From contig MGUU01000014.1 of NCBI GenBank assembly GCA_001800135.1, forward strand, positions 1-64,000: 64,000 nt of DNA. The letters run 5' to 3'. Position numbers and translations under genes: made by a program. Below are positions 52,913 to 61,238 of this stretch, one piece after another. Within the stretch, counting starts at the first letter, position 1. Every line of letters begins with the position of its first letter. This DNA is from Elusimicrobia bacterium RIFCSPLOWO2_02_FULL_39_32 (lineage in GTDB: Bacteria; Elusimicrobiota; Elusimicrobia; 2-02-FULL-39-32). A model generated the notes under the pieces. The model ran no database searches and was not told the DNA's origin. It worked only from the letters and a program-made list of their open reading frames with translations.

Positions 52913-53915
52913 ACTTGCCATTGTTGGATTAGGTCATTGGGGTCCTAATTACTTAAGAATTTTTTCACAAATAAATGATTGTAAAATTGTTGCGTGTGTG
53001 GACTGCGATGAAAGCAGGCTGGAAAACTTTAAAAAAATCTATCCATATGTAAAATTCTATCGTGATGTTAACGAACTATATAAAAACGAAAAAACGGATG
53101 CGATGATTATTGCAACTCCCACCTCTTCCCATTTTTCAATGGCGCTTCAGGCTCTTCAAAATTCCAAACACATTTTAATTGAGAAACCTCTTGCTCTAAG
53201 TATTTCCGAATGTATGCAATTGACTCAATTGGCCAAAGAAAAAAACAAAATTTTAATGGTTGGACATACCTTCCTCTATAATGACGCTGTAATTTGGCTA
53301 AAAAAATACATCCAGAATGGACAAGCGGGTAGGATCTACTATATTTATGCTACTCGTACTAATCTTGGTCCCATTCGTCAAGATGTTAATTCATTAATTG
53401 ATTTATCACCGCATGACATATCAATTTTCCTCTACCTTTTGGATAAAAAACCAAAAGCCGTTTCGGCTCACGGGGCATCCTTTTTGAACAATCAAAGAGA
53501 GGATGTCGCTTTCTTAACCCTTTATTTCGATGAAGGAATTGTTGGTCATATCCATGTTTCATGGTTAGATCCCAGAAAAGTTAGACAGATTACGGTGATC
53601 GGGGATAAAAAAATGATTCTTTTTGATGATATCAATCCTTTTGAACCAATAAGAATTTACGATAAAAGTGTTAAGCAGCAAAAAGAATATTCTGATTACA
53701 GTGAATTTAAAACTATCTTATACGAAGGAGACGTTGTGATTCCTAAGATATATCTTTCAGAACCTTTGAAAAATCAGTGTAAGGAATTTTTGGCATCTAT
53801 CCATAAACCCACAACCCCTCTAAGCGATGGAAATTTCGGGACTGAGGTATCAAATGTTCTGATCGGAGCAATGAAATCGCTCAATCAAAAAGGTACGATT
53901 GTTTCCCTCAGTTAA
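52905..53915 (+). CDS. Gfo/Idh/MocA-family oxidoreductase
   Basis: I choose ATG 52905, behind AAGGAAAA, which overlaps the acyltransferase by 8 bases; the track start at 52878 adds 9 residues. It begins IKLAIVGLGHWGPNYLR (NAD-binding Rossmann fold) and holds IIATPTSSHFSMA and the catalytic HILIEKPLALS (E-K-P). Sugar-dehydrogenase relatives (WlbA, WbpB) oxidise UDP-GlcNAcA-type sugars. The substrate is not known here. Confidence 0.88.
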   Translation: MIKLAIVGLGHWGPNYLRIFSQINDCKIVACVDCDESRLENFKKIYPYVKFYRDVNELYKNEKTDAMIIATPTSSHFSMALQALQNSKHILIEKPLALSISECMQLTQLAKEKNKILMVGHTFLYNDAVIWLKKYIQNGQAGRIYYIYATRTNLGPIRQDVNSLIDLSPHDISIFLYLLDKKPKAVSAHGASFLNNQREDVAFLTLYFDEGIVGHIHVSWLDPRKVRQITVIGDKKMILFDDINPFEPIRIYDKSVKQQKEYSDYSEFKTILYEGDVVIPKIYLSEPLKNQCKEFLASIHKPTTPLSDGNFGTEVSNVLIGAMKSLNQKGTIVSLS

Positions 53916-53927
53916 TTTTTAACCCTC

Positions 53928-54641
53928 TTGAAAATACAAACCCTTACTATTGCAATCCCAGCTTACAACGAAGAGTCAACATTGGAGGACGTTGTACAAA
54001 CTATCATCCACACATTAGATCAATTAGATATCCAATATGAAATTATTGTAGTCAATGATGGAAGTCAGGATAGAACCGGTTTGGTTTTAGATTCCTTGGC
54101 CAAGAAATATCCACTGGTAAAAGCAATTCACCATACACATAATAAAATGATCGGCGCGGCTTTCTTATCTGCTCTTCACCATTCACAAGGTTCTCATATT
54201 ATGTTGATTCCTGTAGATAATCCACTAAGTAGTAATATATTTCTTCAATTTATTGAATCAGCAAAAGATACCGATGTTGTGGTTGGGTATCGCCTTCAAA
54301 GATTAGGTTATCAGTCATGGATGACCCTCCTTTCTAGAATTTATTGGTTATTTTGCGTTCTTATGTTTCAAGTAAAATTAAAGGACATCACTTGGATTTG
54401 CATGTACGATCGATTAAAAATAGAGGATCTGTCTCTAATATCTTATGGCATTGCAATCTTTCCTGAAATATTAGTTAAAGCTAAAAAGCGCGGTCTAAAA
54501 ATTGTGGAGATAGAATGTCCCATGATAGCTCGCAGAGTAGGAAAAGCAACCGTTAGTAAAATTTCAAGAATTCTCCATCTCTTTTTTGAAACACTTTATC
54601 TATGGGGGCATCTGCATTTTGGAAAATGGCAAATAAAATAG
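53928..54641 (+). CDS. GT2 glycosyltransferase with altered metal motif
   Basis: The TTG start at 53928 gives a GT2 protein of 237 residues: TIAIPAYNEESTLEDVV and VNDGSQDRTGLVLDSL. Where D-A-D is expected it has IPVDNPLSS, so the metal site is changed, as at 28614. HNKMIGAAFLSALHHSQG takes the place of the N-x-G-x-G-x-A acceptor loop. The C-terminal part keeps the DPM1 layout. It overlaps the following GT-C gene and is its probable partner. Confidence 0.8.
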   Translation: MKIQTLTIAIPAYNEESTLEDVVQTIIHTLDQLDIQYEIIVVNDGSQDRTGLVLDSLAKKYPLVKAIHHTHNKMIGAAFLSALHHSQGSHIMLIPVDNPLSSNIFLQFIESAKDTDVVVGYRLQRLGYQSWMTLLSRIYWLFCVLMFQVKLKDITWICMYDRLKIEDLSLISYGIAIFPEILVKAKKRGLKIVEIECPMIARRVGKATVSKISRILHLFFETLYLWGHLHFGKWQIK

Positions 54642-56275
54642 TATTGGGGAGTATATTAATAACAGGATTGATTCTCCGTCTTTCTGGATTGTGGTATGGT
54701 CTGCCAAGTAAAAATAGAGCATTAACTACCTATCATCCAGATGAACCGATATCTTACTATAGTTTAGAAAGAATGAAACCTTCAAAACTTAACTTTCACC
54801 CTGGCGATGGATTTTTTTGGGGAAGCATGCATTTATACTCGTTAGGCTTTTGTTTACAGATGGCTAAAATTTTGAACGTTATCCAGATTCCATCGCGTCA
54901 ATATTTAATAAACCATATTGAAATGGCTGATAGGCTGTATGTCATAGGTAGATTGTTATCTATTATTTTTGGAATGGCTACAGTCTTTCTGGTTTATATT
55001 TTATGTAACAAATTTTGGGATCATACAGTTGCCTTGACATCATCCTTCCTTTTAGCGCTATGTCCTGCTCACATATTTAATTCTTTCGTGGTGCGGCCCG
55101 ATGTGATGATGGTCTTTTTCGGTATGGGTGTTCTCTATTATTCTTATATGATTTTAGAATATGGTCTAAAAAAATTCTATATACTGGCTGGTTTGCTATC
55201 AGGGTTCGCCGCTGCAACCAAGTATAATGGTGGTGCTTTTGTTCTCTGCGCGTTGATTGCTCATTTCCTTATGCGTCCAACTGATCCTAAATTTTTGTGG
55301 ATCATTTTTTTCTCTATCATTGGATTTTTGGTGGGTTGCCCTTATGCTCTGATTGATTTTAAAACTTTTATAAATTATTTAGCTTTAAGCGGTTCATTAT
55401 CAAAAGATGTTTCTTCAACTATTACTTATGGTCCAGGGTGGAAAAGTTACATAACAATATATCTCCCTCATGCTTTAGGGTGTATAATTTTACTGTTAGG
55501 AATTGCTGGGTTTCTCTTAATAACTTTTAGATTATATCGTCACAGAGATGGAAGTCTTCAAGATGAAAGACTTAAAAATTCTCATCTTCTTTTTTTGATT
55601 TCAACTCTTATTATTTATCTTGTATCTTGTTGGCCAGGCCATCAGATGGTATGGTATACATTACCTGTAGTACCCTTTTTCATTATTTCCGCTTCATACT
55701 TTCTTAAAATAAGTTGGGAGTGGTTAAAAAAATATAAATTGGGTTGGCTATGGATATTTATTTTTATTGCAATTTTAATTTATAATGGTGCATACTCATT
55801 TGCTCATTTAAATTTATATATTCAAAAAAATACGCGAGAACTGGCTTCTGAATGGATTGATAAAAATATCCCTCAAGGTAAAATTATTGGAATTGCGCGA
55901 AGTTATTTTTGGACCCCGGGGATATTAAGACAATACCATCCTCCCTATCAACTGATTGAGGGTGGAAATTCCCAGTCTTTACTAGATGATGCTATTTTGG
56001 GGTTAGAAAGGGTTTCGAAACAAATCAACTATATAGTGATAACCGAATATGAGTATAGAACCTATTTGCATCCTCTATTTTCTTCAAAGTATCCTGAACA
56101 GGTGAGGGTCATTCAGACCATCATGAATAAAGATTTCATAGAAATTGCGAGATTTGATAAAGAGGCTAAATTTCTGTGGTTCAAATTCCAAAAAGGAGAT
56201 TTTCCTCCTTATGATTGGATTATGCCAAATCCAACGATTAGGATTTTTAAAACAAAAAGGGAGTATAAGATATGA
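54626..56275 (+). CDS. GT-C membrane glycosyltransferase (PMT_2-like)
   Basis: I place the start at ATG 54626 (overlap 16 bases); ATG 54602 is also possible. The protein has about 10 helices, with the first loop containing YHPDEPISYYSLERMKPSKL and LNFHPGDGFFWGSMHLYSLG, then FVVRPDVMMVFFGMGVLYY. The layout is shared with the 47647 protein. It probably uses the sugar lipid made by the preceding GT2. It overlaps the next gene, rfbE, by 4 bases. Confidence 0.8.
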   Translation: MANKIVLGSILITGLILRLSGLWYGLPSKNRALTTYHPDEPISYYSLERMKPSKLNFHPGDGFFWGSMHLYSLGFCLQMAKILNVIQIPSRQYLINHIEMADRLYVIGRLLSIIFGMATVFLVYILCNKFWDHTVALTSSFLLALCPAHIFNSFVVRPDVMMVFFGMGVLYYSYMILEYGLKKFYILAGLLSGFAAATKYNGGAFVLCALIAHFLMRPTDPKFLWIIFFSIIGFLVGCPYALIDFKTFINYLALSGSLSKDVSSTITYGPGWKSYITIYLPHALGCIILLLGIAGFLLITFRLYRHRDGSLQDERLKNSHLLFLISTLIIYLVSCWPGHQMVWYTLPVVPFFIISASYFLKISWEWLKKYKLGWLWIFIFIAILIYNGAYSFAHLNLYIQKNTRELASEWIDKNIPQGKIIGIARSYFWTPGILRQYHPPYQLIEGGNSQSLLDDAILGLERVSKQINYIVITEYEYRTYLHPLFSSKYPEQVRVIQTIMNKDFIEIARFDKEAKFLWFKFQKGDFPPYDWIMPNPTIRIFKTKREYKI

Positions 56276-57309
56276 TTCCAAAAAAAGTTCTTATTACTGG
56301 CGGAGGCGGTTTCATTGGATCCAATGCAGCTGAACACTATCTCCGTAAAGGAACGGAAGTAATCATTATTGATAATCTTTCCAGAAAGGGAAGCGATACT
56401 AATTTAAAATGGTTGAAAACAACAGGGTCGAATTTTAAATTTCAAAATATTGATATTAGAGATCATAAAAGATTAGGAGAATTCTTTAAAAAACACAGTG
56501 ATATTGATACTATTTTACATTTCGCTGGCCAAGTAGCAGTTACTTCATCTCTTGTTGATCCGCGTTACGACTTCGAAACAAACGCATTGGGAACATTTAA
56601 TATTTTGGAAGGAATGCGGAACTATTGCGCAGATGCTGTTCTTCTGTACGCCTCCACTAATAAAGTCTATGGCAGTCTGGAACAACTCCAGATAAAAGAA
56701 GGTAAGGATAATTATCAGCTTATAAAATATAAAAAAGGGATAACTGAGACTTTTGCTCTTGATTTTCATTCTCCCTATGGATGTTCAAAAGGAGCTGCGG
56801 ATTCATATATTAAGGACTATAGCCGTGTCTATAATTTAAAAGGTATTGTTTTTAGACAGTCCTGTATTTACGGAGAACACCAATTAGGAATAGAAGACCA
56901 GGGGTGGATTGCCCATTTTATTATTCGGGCAATTTTAAACAGACCAATCACGATTTATGGAGATGGAAAACAGGTCCGCGATGTGCTTTATATTAAGGAT
57001 TTGTTAGAAGCATATGATAAAGCCATTGAAAAAAGCAATAAAATTGGGGGGGATGTATTTAATGTAGGTGGGGGTGTTCAAAATCAGATTTCTATTCTTC
57101 AATTTATTCATTTTTTAGAAGATGAGCTGGATAAAAAATTCGATATCAAATTTAAAGATGTTCGAGCAGGGGATCAAAAAATATTCATTTCAAATAATGG
57201 TAAAATCAAAAATAGCTTAGGCTGGAGTCCTCAAACCAAATGGAAAATAGGGGTTCGAAAGCTGATTAAATGGGTAAAAGAAAATCAAGAACTGTTCGAA
57301 AATTTTTAA
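56272..57309 (+). CDS. rfbE: CDP-paratose 2-epimerase (CDP-tyvelose synthase)
   Basis: RfbE converts CDP-paratose to CDP-tyvelose by oxidation and reduction at C2. The NAD motif VLITGGGGFIGSNAAEHYLRKG is followed by YASTNKVYGSLEQL, DFHSPYGCSKGAADSYIKDY (Y-x-x-x-K) and the family-specific FRQSCIYGEHQLGIEDQGW. These last motifs separate it from other sugar epimerases. It lies 11 kb downstream of rfbFGH, fused by overlap to a glycosyltransferase operon. AAGGGAG precedes the ATG. Confidence 0.9.
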   Translation: MIPKKVLITGGGGFIGSNAAEHYLRKGTEVIIIDNLSRKGSDTNLKWLKTTGSNFKFQNIDIRDHKRLGEFFKKHSDIDTILHFAGQVAVTSSLVDPRYDFETNALGTFNILEGMRNYCADAVLLYASTNKVYGSLEQLQIKEGKDNYQLIKYKKGITETFALDFHSPYGCSKGAADSYIKDYSRVYNLKGIVFRQSCIYGEHQLGIEDQGWIAHFIIRAILNRPITIYGDGKQVRDVLYIKDLLEAYDKAIEKSNKIGGDVFNVGGGVQNQISILQFIHFLEDELDKKFDIKFKDVRAGDQKIFISNNGKIKNSLGWSPQTKWKIGVRKLIKWVKENQELFENF

Positions 57310-57312
57310 CCT

Positions 57313-57341
57313 TTACTTTATATCTCCATTGGATGTATAAT
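57313..57341 (+). promoter_or_regulatory. Possible promoter for the radical SAM gene at 57403
   Basis: TATAAT (57336-57341) has a weak -35 (TTACTT, 17 bases upstream). The leader would be about 55 bases and ends in a strong SD (AAGGAGAT, 8 bases before the ATG). Confidence 0.35.
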
Positions 57342-57402
57342 AAAATAATAAATTACCTTATTTCAAATTGTATGTTAATGCTCTAAAAGGAGATCTTTTT
57401 GG

Positions 57403-58872
57403 ATGTACATTTTATTCATTTGTCCACCATGGATTAAAAAAAGTGGAAATATCTGGAAAAATATAACAGCAGTAATGCCTCCTTTAGGAATGGCAACCAT
57501 TGCTGCTTGCCTTGAAAAAGAAGGACATTCAGTAAAAATTTTGGATACTTTAGCAATGAGAATTGCAATGGACGATCTGAAAAATTATTTACAGACCTAT
57601 TATAAAGAAGAACCCGACTTTATTGGCCTTACAGGAACCACCGTAACAATTTCCTTTACTTATCAAACCGCTCAAATCTGTAGAGAACTTTATCCAAAAA
57701 CAAAAATTATACTGGGGGGTGTTCATGCAAGCGAGAAACCGCATGAAGCTATCAATCATAACTCTGTTGACTATGTAGTTCGCGGGGAAGGAGAATTTAC
57801 ATTTTTAGATATAATCCAAGGGAAAGAACTAGGACAAATTAAAGGCTTGACTTACAGAGAGAACGGAAAAATTATTGATAATCCTGATCGTGAACTTATT
57901 CCTAATCTTGATATTTTACCAACTCCAGCCTATCATCTTCTACCAATTAAACGTTACTATCCCACTGCTGGAACTAACAAAAAAATGCCAGCCATTTCTG
58001 TAATAACATCCCGAGGCTGCCCAGGGAAATGCACGTTCTGCTATCAGCCTTATGGTTCCTTGCAACGACAAAGATCTCCTAAAAAAATTTACGAAGAAAT
58101 TGAGTATCTTGTCAATAATTTCGGTATTAAAGAAATTTGTTTCTATGATGATAATTTTACTACTCAAAAACCACGAATACGTGAACTATGTCAAATGATG
58201 ATCGACAAAGGTATGAATAAACGCATTGTTTGGAGTTGTTTTTCTAGAGTAGATTGGGCAGATATCTCACTTTTAAAAATAATGAAGCAAGCAGGATGCC
58301 ATCAAATTATGTACGGGATTGAAAGCGGCGACCAAAATATTTTAGACAACATTAAAAAACAAGTTACACTGGATAAAATCCGCAAATCAATCCAGTGGAC
58401 TAAAGAAGCTAAAATTGATGTAAGAGCAACATTTATGTTTGGCAATCCTGGAGAAACTGAGCAATCTATGAAAAAAACCATAGACTTTGCTATAGAAATA
58501 GATCCTGAATTTGTTGTGTTTAATGTAGCATCCCCTAATCCTGGCACAGAAATGTATGAATGGGCTGTTAAAAATGATATGTTAAAATCCGAAAAATGGG
58601 AGGAATACGATCTTACAACTCCAACCCTCAAACTACCTACAGTAAGTAATGAAAAAATTAAAGAATATTATAGATTAGGATATCGACGATTCTATTTACG
58701 ACCCTCTTATATGTTAAAAAAACTGCTGCGGGTTAGGAACTTAAGCGATATTCAAAATATACTCAGGGGATTTAAAGGGGTTATAAATGTTGTTCATACA
58801 AACTCAATTCTAACTCCCCGACAAAATGTTTCGGATGTTGCTCTTACCAGTGAAGCTCAAAGCATTACTTGA
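57403..58872 (+). CDS. B12-binding-domain radical SAM protein
   Basis: Residues 1-170 form the B12-like domain (ILFICPPWIKKSG, PPLGMATIAACLEKEGHSVKIL, LGGVHASEKPHEAI); the core has SRGCPGKCTFCYQP (CX3CX2C) near residue 205 and YGIESGDQNILDNIKKQ. It is the third such protein in the glycan locus and is preceded by a good SD. Its reaction is not known; relatives methylate or cyclise carbons in lipids and secondary metabolites. It stands alone between rfbE and a methyltransferase gene. Confidence 0.87.
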   Translation: MYILFICPPWIKKSGNIWKNITAVMPPLGMATIAACLEKEGHSVKILDTLAMRIAMDDLKNYLQTYYKEEPDFIGLTGTTVTISFTYQTAQICRELYPKTKIILGGVHASEKPHEAINHNSVDYVVRGEGEFTFLDIIQGKELGQIKGLTYRENGKIIDNPDRELIPNLDILPTPAYHLLPIKRYYPTAGTNKKMPAISVITSRGCPGKCTFCYQPYGSLQRQRSPKKIYEEIEYLVNNFGIKEICFYDDNFTTQKPRIRELCQMMIDKGMNKRIVWSCFSRVDWADISLLKIMKQAGCHQIMYGIESGDQNILDNIKKQVTLDKIRKSIQWTKEAKIDVRATFMFGNPGETEQSMKKTIDFAIEIDPEFVVFNVASPNPGTEMYEWAVKNDMLKSEKWEEYDLTTPTLKLPTVSNEKIKEYYRLGYRRFYLRPSYMLKKLLRVRNLSDIQNILRGFKGVINVVHTNSILTPRQNVSDVALTSEAQSIT

Positions 58873-58937
58873 TCGTTTTTCTTTGATATCTTTCTCAACA
58901 ATTACTATCCTTCAAACACCAATAAAATTCATTTAAC

Positions 58938-58966
58938 TTTAAACTTTATATAAAAATTATTATAAT
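58938..58966 (+). promoter_or_regulatory. Possible promoter for the methyltransferase at 58978
   Basis: TTTAAA (58938-58943), 17 bases, TATAAT (58961-58966). The ATG follows 11 bases after the -10 box without an SD, another close-to-leaderless arrangement. Confidence 0.45.
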
Positions 58967-58977
58967 AATTTGTTGAT

Positions 58978-59613
58978 ATGATTCTACCTAAGAAAGAACA
59001 CCTCGAACCCTTCCCTGACGATATTGAAGATCCGGTTCCATTCTACTATATCCCTTTAATTCGAAATTTCTATTTGAAGAGATTCGAAATGGCTTTGGAT
59101 TTTCTGGGGGAATGTGTCCCAGAAACTATTTTAGATTTAGGGTGTGGCAGTGGCATTGTCTTCCCTGAGTTGCAAAAACGGTGTAAAACAGTCATAGCAA
59201 CAGACCTTACCATGGATTACGCCCGTTTATCCCGGTTAGTTCGATTAGAAAATCTATCCGTTGGAATCTTTCAGAGTAATGCTTTGAAAGTGCCCTTATG
59301 CAATAATAGTGTTGATCGGGTGATTTCAATCAGTTTGTTGGAACATGTGCCCGGAGTATTCAATGCTGTTCATGAAATTCATCGCATTCTTAAAAATGAT
59401 GGGATTGCAATTATTGGGGTTCCGGTGCAAAGATTGCTCTTGATCACTTTCTTTTTATTAGCGCGCATCGATTACAAAAAATATCATGTAACGGATTATA
59501 CTGAGGTTATGGATGCGGCATCTAAATTATTTCGCAAAGTTGAAATTAAATATTTTCCTTTCTATCTCCCTAAAAAGCAATCCTTATATGTTGTATTAAA
59601 ATGTTATAAATGA
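58978..59613 (+). CDS. Class I SAM-dependent methyltransferase
   Basis: A 211-residue methyltransferase: TILDLGCGSGIVFPEL is the SAM motif, TDLTMDYARLS motif II, and SISLLEHVPGVFNAVHEIHRILKNDG the Methyltransf_11 core. It resembles enzymes acting on small molecules, quinones or sugars. It overlaps the GT-C gene 59610 by 4 bases, so a sugar or lipid-linked substrate is plausible. Confidence 0.87.
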   Translation: MILPKKEHLEPFPDDIEDPVPFYYIPLIRNFYLKRFEMALDFLGECVPETILDLGCGSGIVFPELQKRCKTVIATDLTMDYARLSRLVRLENLSVGIFQSNALKVPLCNNSVDRVISISLLEHVPGVFNAVHEIHRILKNDGIAIIGVPVQRLLLITFFLLARIDYKKYHVTDYTEVMDAASKLFRKVEIKYFPFYLPKKQSLYVVLKCYK

Positions 59614-61238
59614 AACAAGGTATAAGGGTTTACTTATATCTCTTCATTATTATTTCATTTCATTTACTGATTAGTTCATGGAGGTTTAGCTTCAGCCCTT
59701 TTGGTTCGCATGTGGATGGATTTTGGTATCACAAAATTGCAAGAAACTTCGCGGAAGGAAAAGGTTTTGTAGAAAGTAGTGTCCTATATTTCAATCCCGA
59801 ACCGAGTTCTATTGTGCATCCAGTAAGTGCTATGTGGAATCCACTCAGCTATGTTCTATTAGGGAATTCTTATAAAATTCTAGGTATTTCAACATTGACT
59901 GCCAGAATTCCAGCCTTAATTTTTGATGGCATCATAGCAGTACTTATTTTTTGGTTTTGTGTAAAAATCTATCAAGATTTAGAGATATCTCTTTTATCGT
60001 CCTTGATATTTTCTACCCACAAATTTGTTCTTGCATCAAGAAGCATTGGAGGGGCTCCAGAAAGTTTTCATCTGTTCTTTGTAACTCTTTTCTGCTTATC
60101 CTTAGGGATTGCATGGACAAAATCTAGCTTCTTTTATTACTCATCTTTTTTTGCCGGACTAGCATATCTTACCCGCAATGAGAGTTTGTGGAGTATTTTG
60201 GTCATTATTCTAATTTTCATGCTAAAAAGACGGGCCAGTGAAATAGACACTGAAAAACCATCATGGAGAATCCTTGCACTATCAATTACGGTTTTCCTAT
60301 TAGTTATGATGCCATGGGAAATACGTAATTGGATTGTTTATGGATCACAAGCTAATCAAGCAAAATATAGTCTTTTGTTTGCGCGTGAATACTACGATAT
60401 TTGGAGTTCTGGTAAGAACCCCGAAGGTTTATGGTGGTTTATTCAAGAATATTTTGCTCTTGGTTTTAAACAAATATTCATACAAAAATTCCAATCTCTT
60501 TACTATAAATTAGATACCTGTATGCAATTTTTAACTTGGCCGCTTGTTCTATTCTTATTCGTAGGAATAGCAAAAAATTTTAAAGAAAAAAAGTACTGGC
60601 CTGCTTATGCATATTTTTCGATCACTTATATCTCTATGGGATTATTGAATTCACTGGGTCAAGGAGGTGGATGGCATGCGCCTGGAGCACTGTTAGCTTT
60701 TATTATTCCCATAGTTGTTTCCGGCTGTTATTATTTTGGTGAATTAGTCGCACAAAGAAAAAGAACTGTAAAAATTATTGGACTATTACTAAGTATTTTT
60801 ATTTTCCTTTACCACCTTGGAGACAATTATAAACAATATAGAATTCTACAAAAAAATAACTTTAAAATTGGCAGTGAATCTTATAGCCTTGAAATAGAAA
60901 AATACCTGCGGTCTTCAACTAAAAATAATAAAAATTTGACGCCTCAACAGGACAATTTAACTGTCATGACACATCAACCAGTAATTTTAAATTTTTACAC
61001 TAATATCCCTGCAGTGCAAATACCCACCAACGACTCTCTAGAAGAAGTTATGAGGGTTGCAAAAAAATATCATTGCAATTATCTAATACTAACAGGCATC
61101 CTACCATCAATCTTTGCAAAACTATATATGGAGCAGGAAAAAATTGAAGGACTTAAACTTGTTTTTGAAAAAACAATTCCAAACATAGGAATTGAAGGTT
61201 CTGGGGATCGTATTAAGATATATAAGATTGAACTATGA
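59610..61238 (+). CDS. GT-C membrane glycosyltransferase (PMT_2-like)
   Basis: The protein has about 11 helices, with the first loop FGSHVDGFWYHKIARNFAEGKGF, in the same place and spacing as in the 15545 protein. LTRNESLWSILV and MMPWEIRNWIVYG further match the family. The C-terminal 120 residues are a soluble domain. It overlaps both neighbours by 4 bases; the following GT2-methyltransferase fusion is its likely donor maker. Confidence 0.8.
   Translation: MKQGIRVYLYLFIIISFHLLISSWRFSFSPFGSHVDGFWYHKIARNFAEGKGFVESSVLYFNPEPSSIVHPVSAMWNPLSYVLLGNSYKILGISTLTARIPALIFDGIIAVLIFWFCVKIYQDLEISLLSSLIFSTHKFVLASRSIGGAPESFHLFFVTLFCLSLGIAWTKSSFFYYSSFFAGLAYLTRNESLWSILVIILIFMLKRRASEIDTEKPSWRILALSITVFLLVMMPWEIRNWIVYGSQANQAKYSLLFAREYYDIWSSGKNPEGLWWFIQEYFALGFKQIFIQKFQSLYYKLDTCMQFLTWPLVLFLFVGIAKNFKEKKYWPAYAYFSITYISMGLLNSLGQGGGWHAPGALLAFIIPIVVSGCYYFGELVAQRKRTVKIIGLLLSIFIFLYHLGDNYKQYRILQKNNFKIGSESYSLEIEKYLRSSTKNNKNLTPQQDNLTVMTHQPVILNFYTNIPAVQIPTNDSLEEVMRVAKKYHCNYLILTGILPSIFAKLYMEQEKIEGLKLVFEKTIPNIGIEGSGDRIKIYKIEL

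Noticed and set aside
58302-58631. 109-aa minus strand ORF
   Set aside because: Shadow of the radical SAM gene at 57403; no start signal and composition as expected for antisense.
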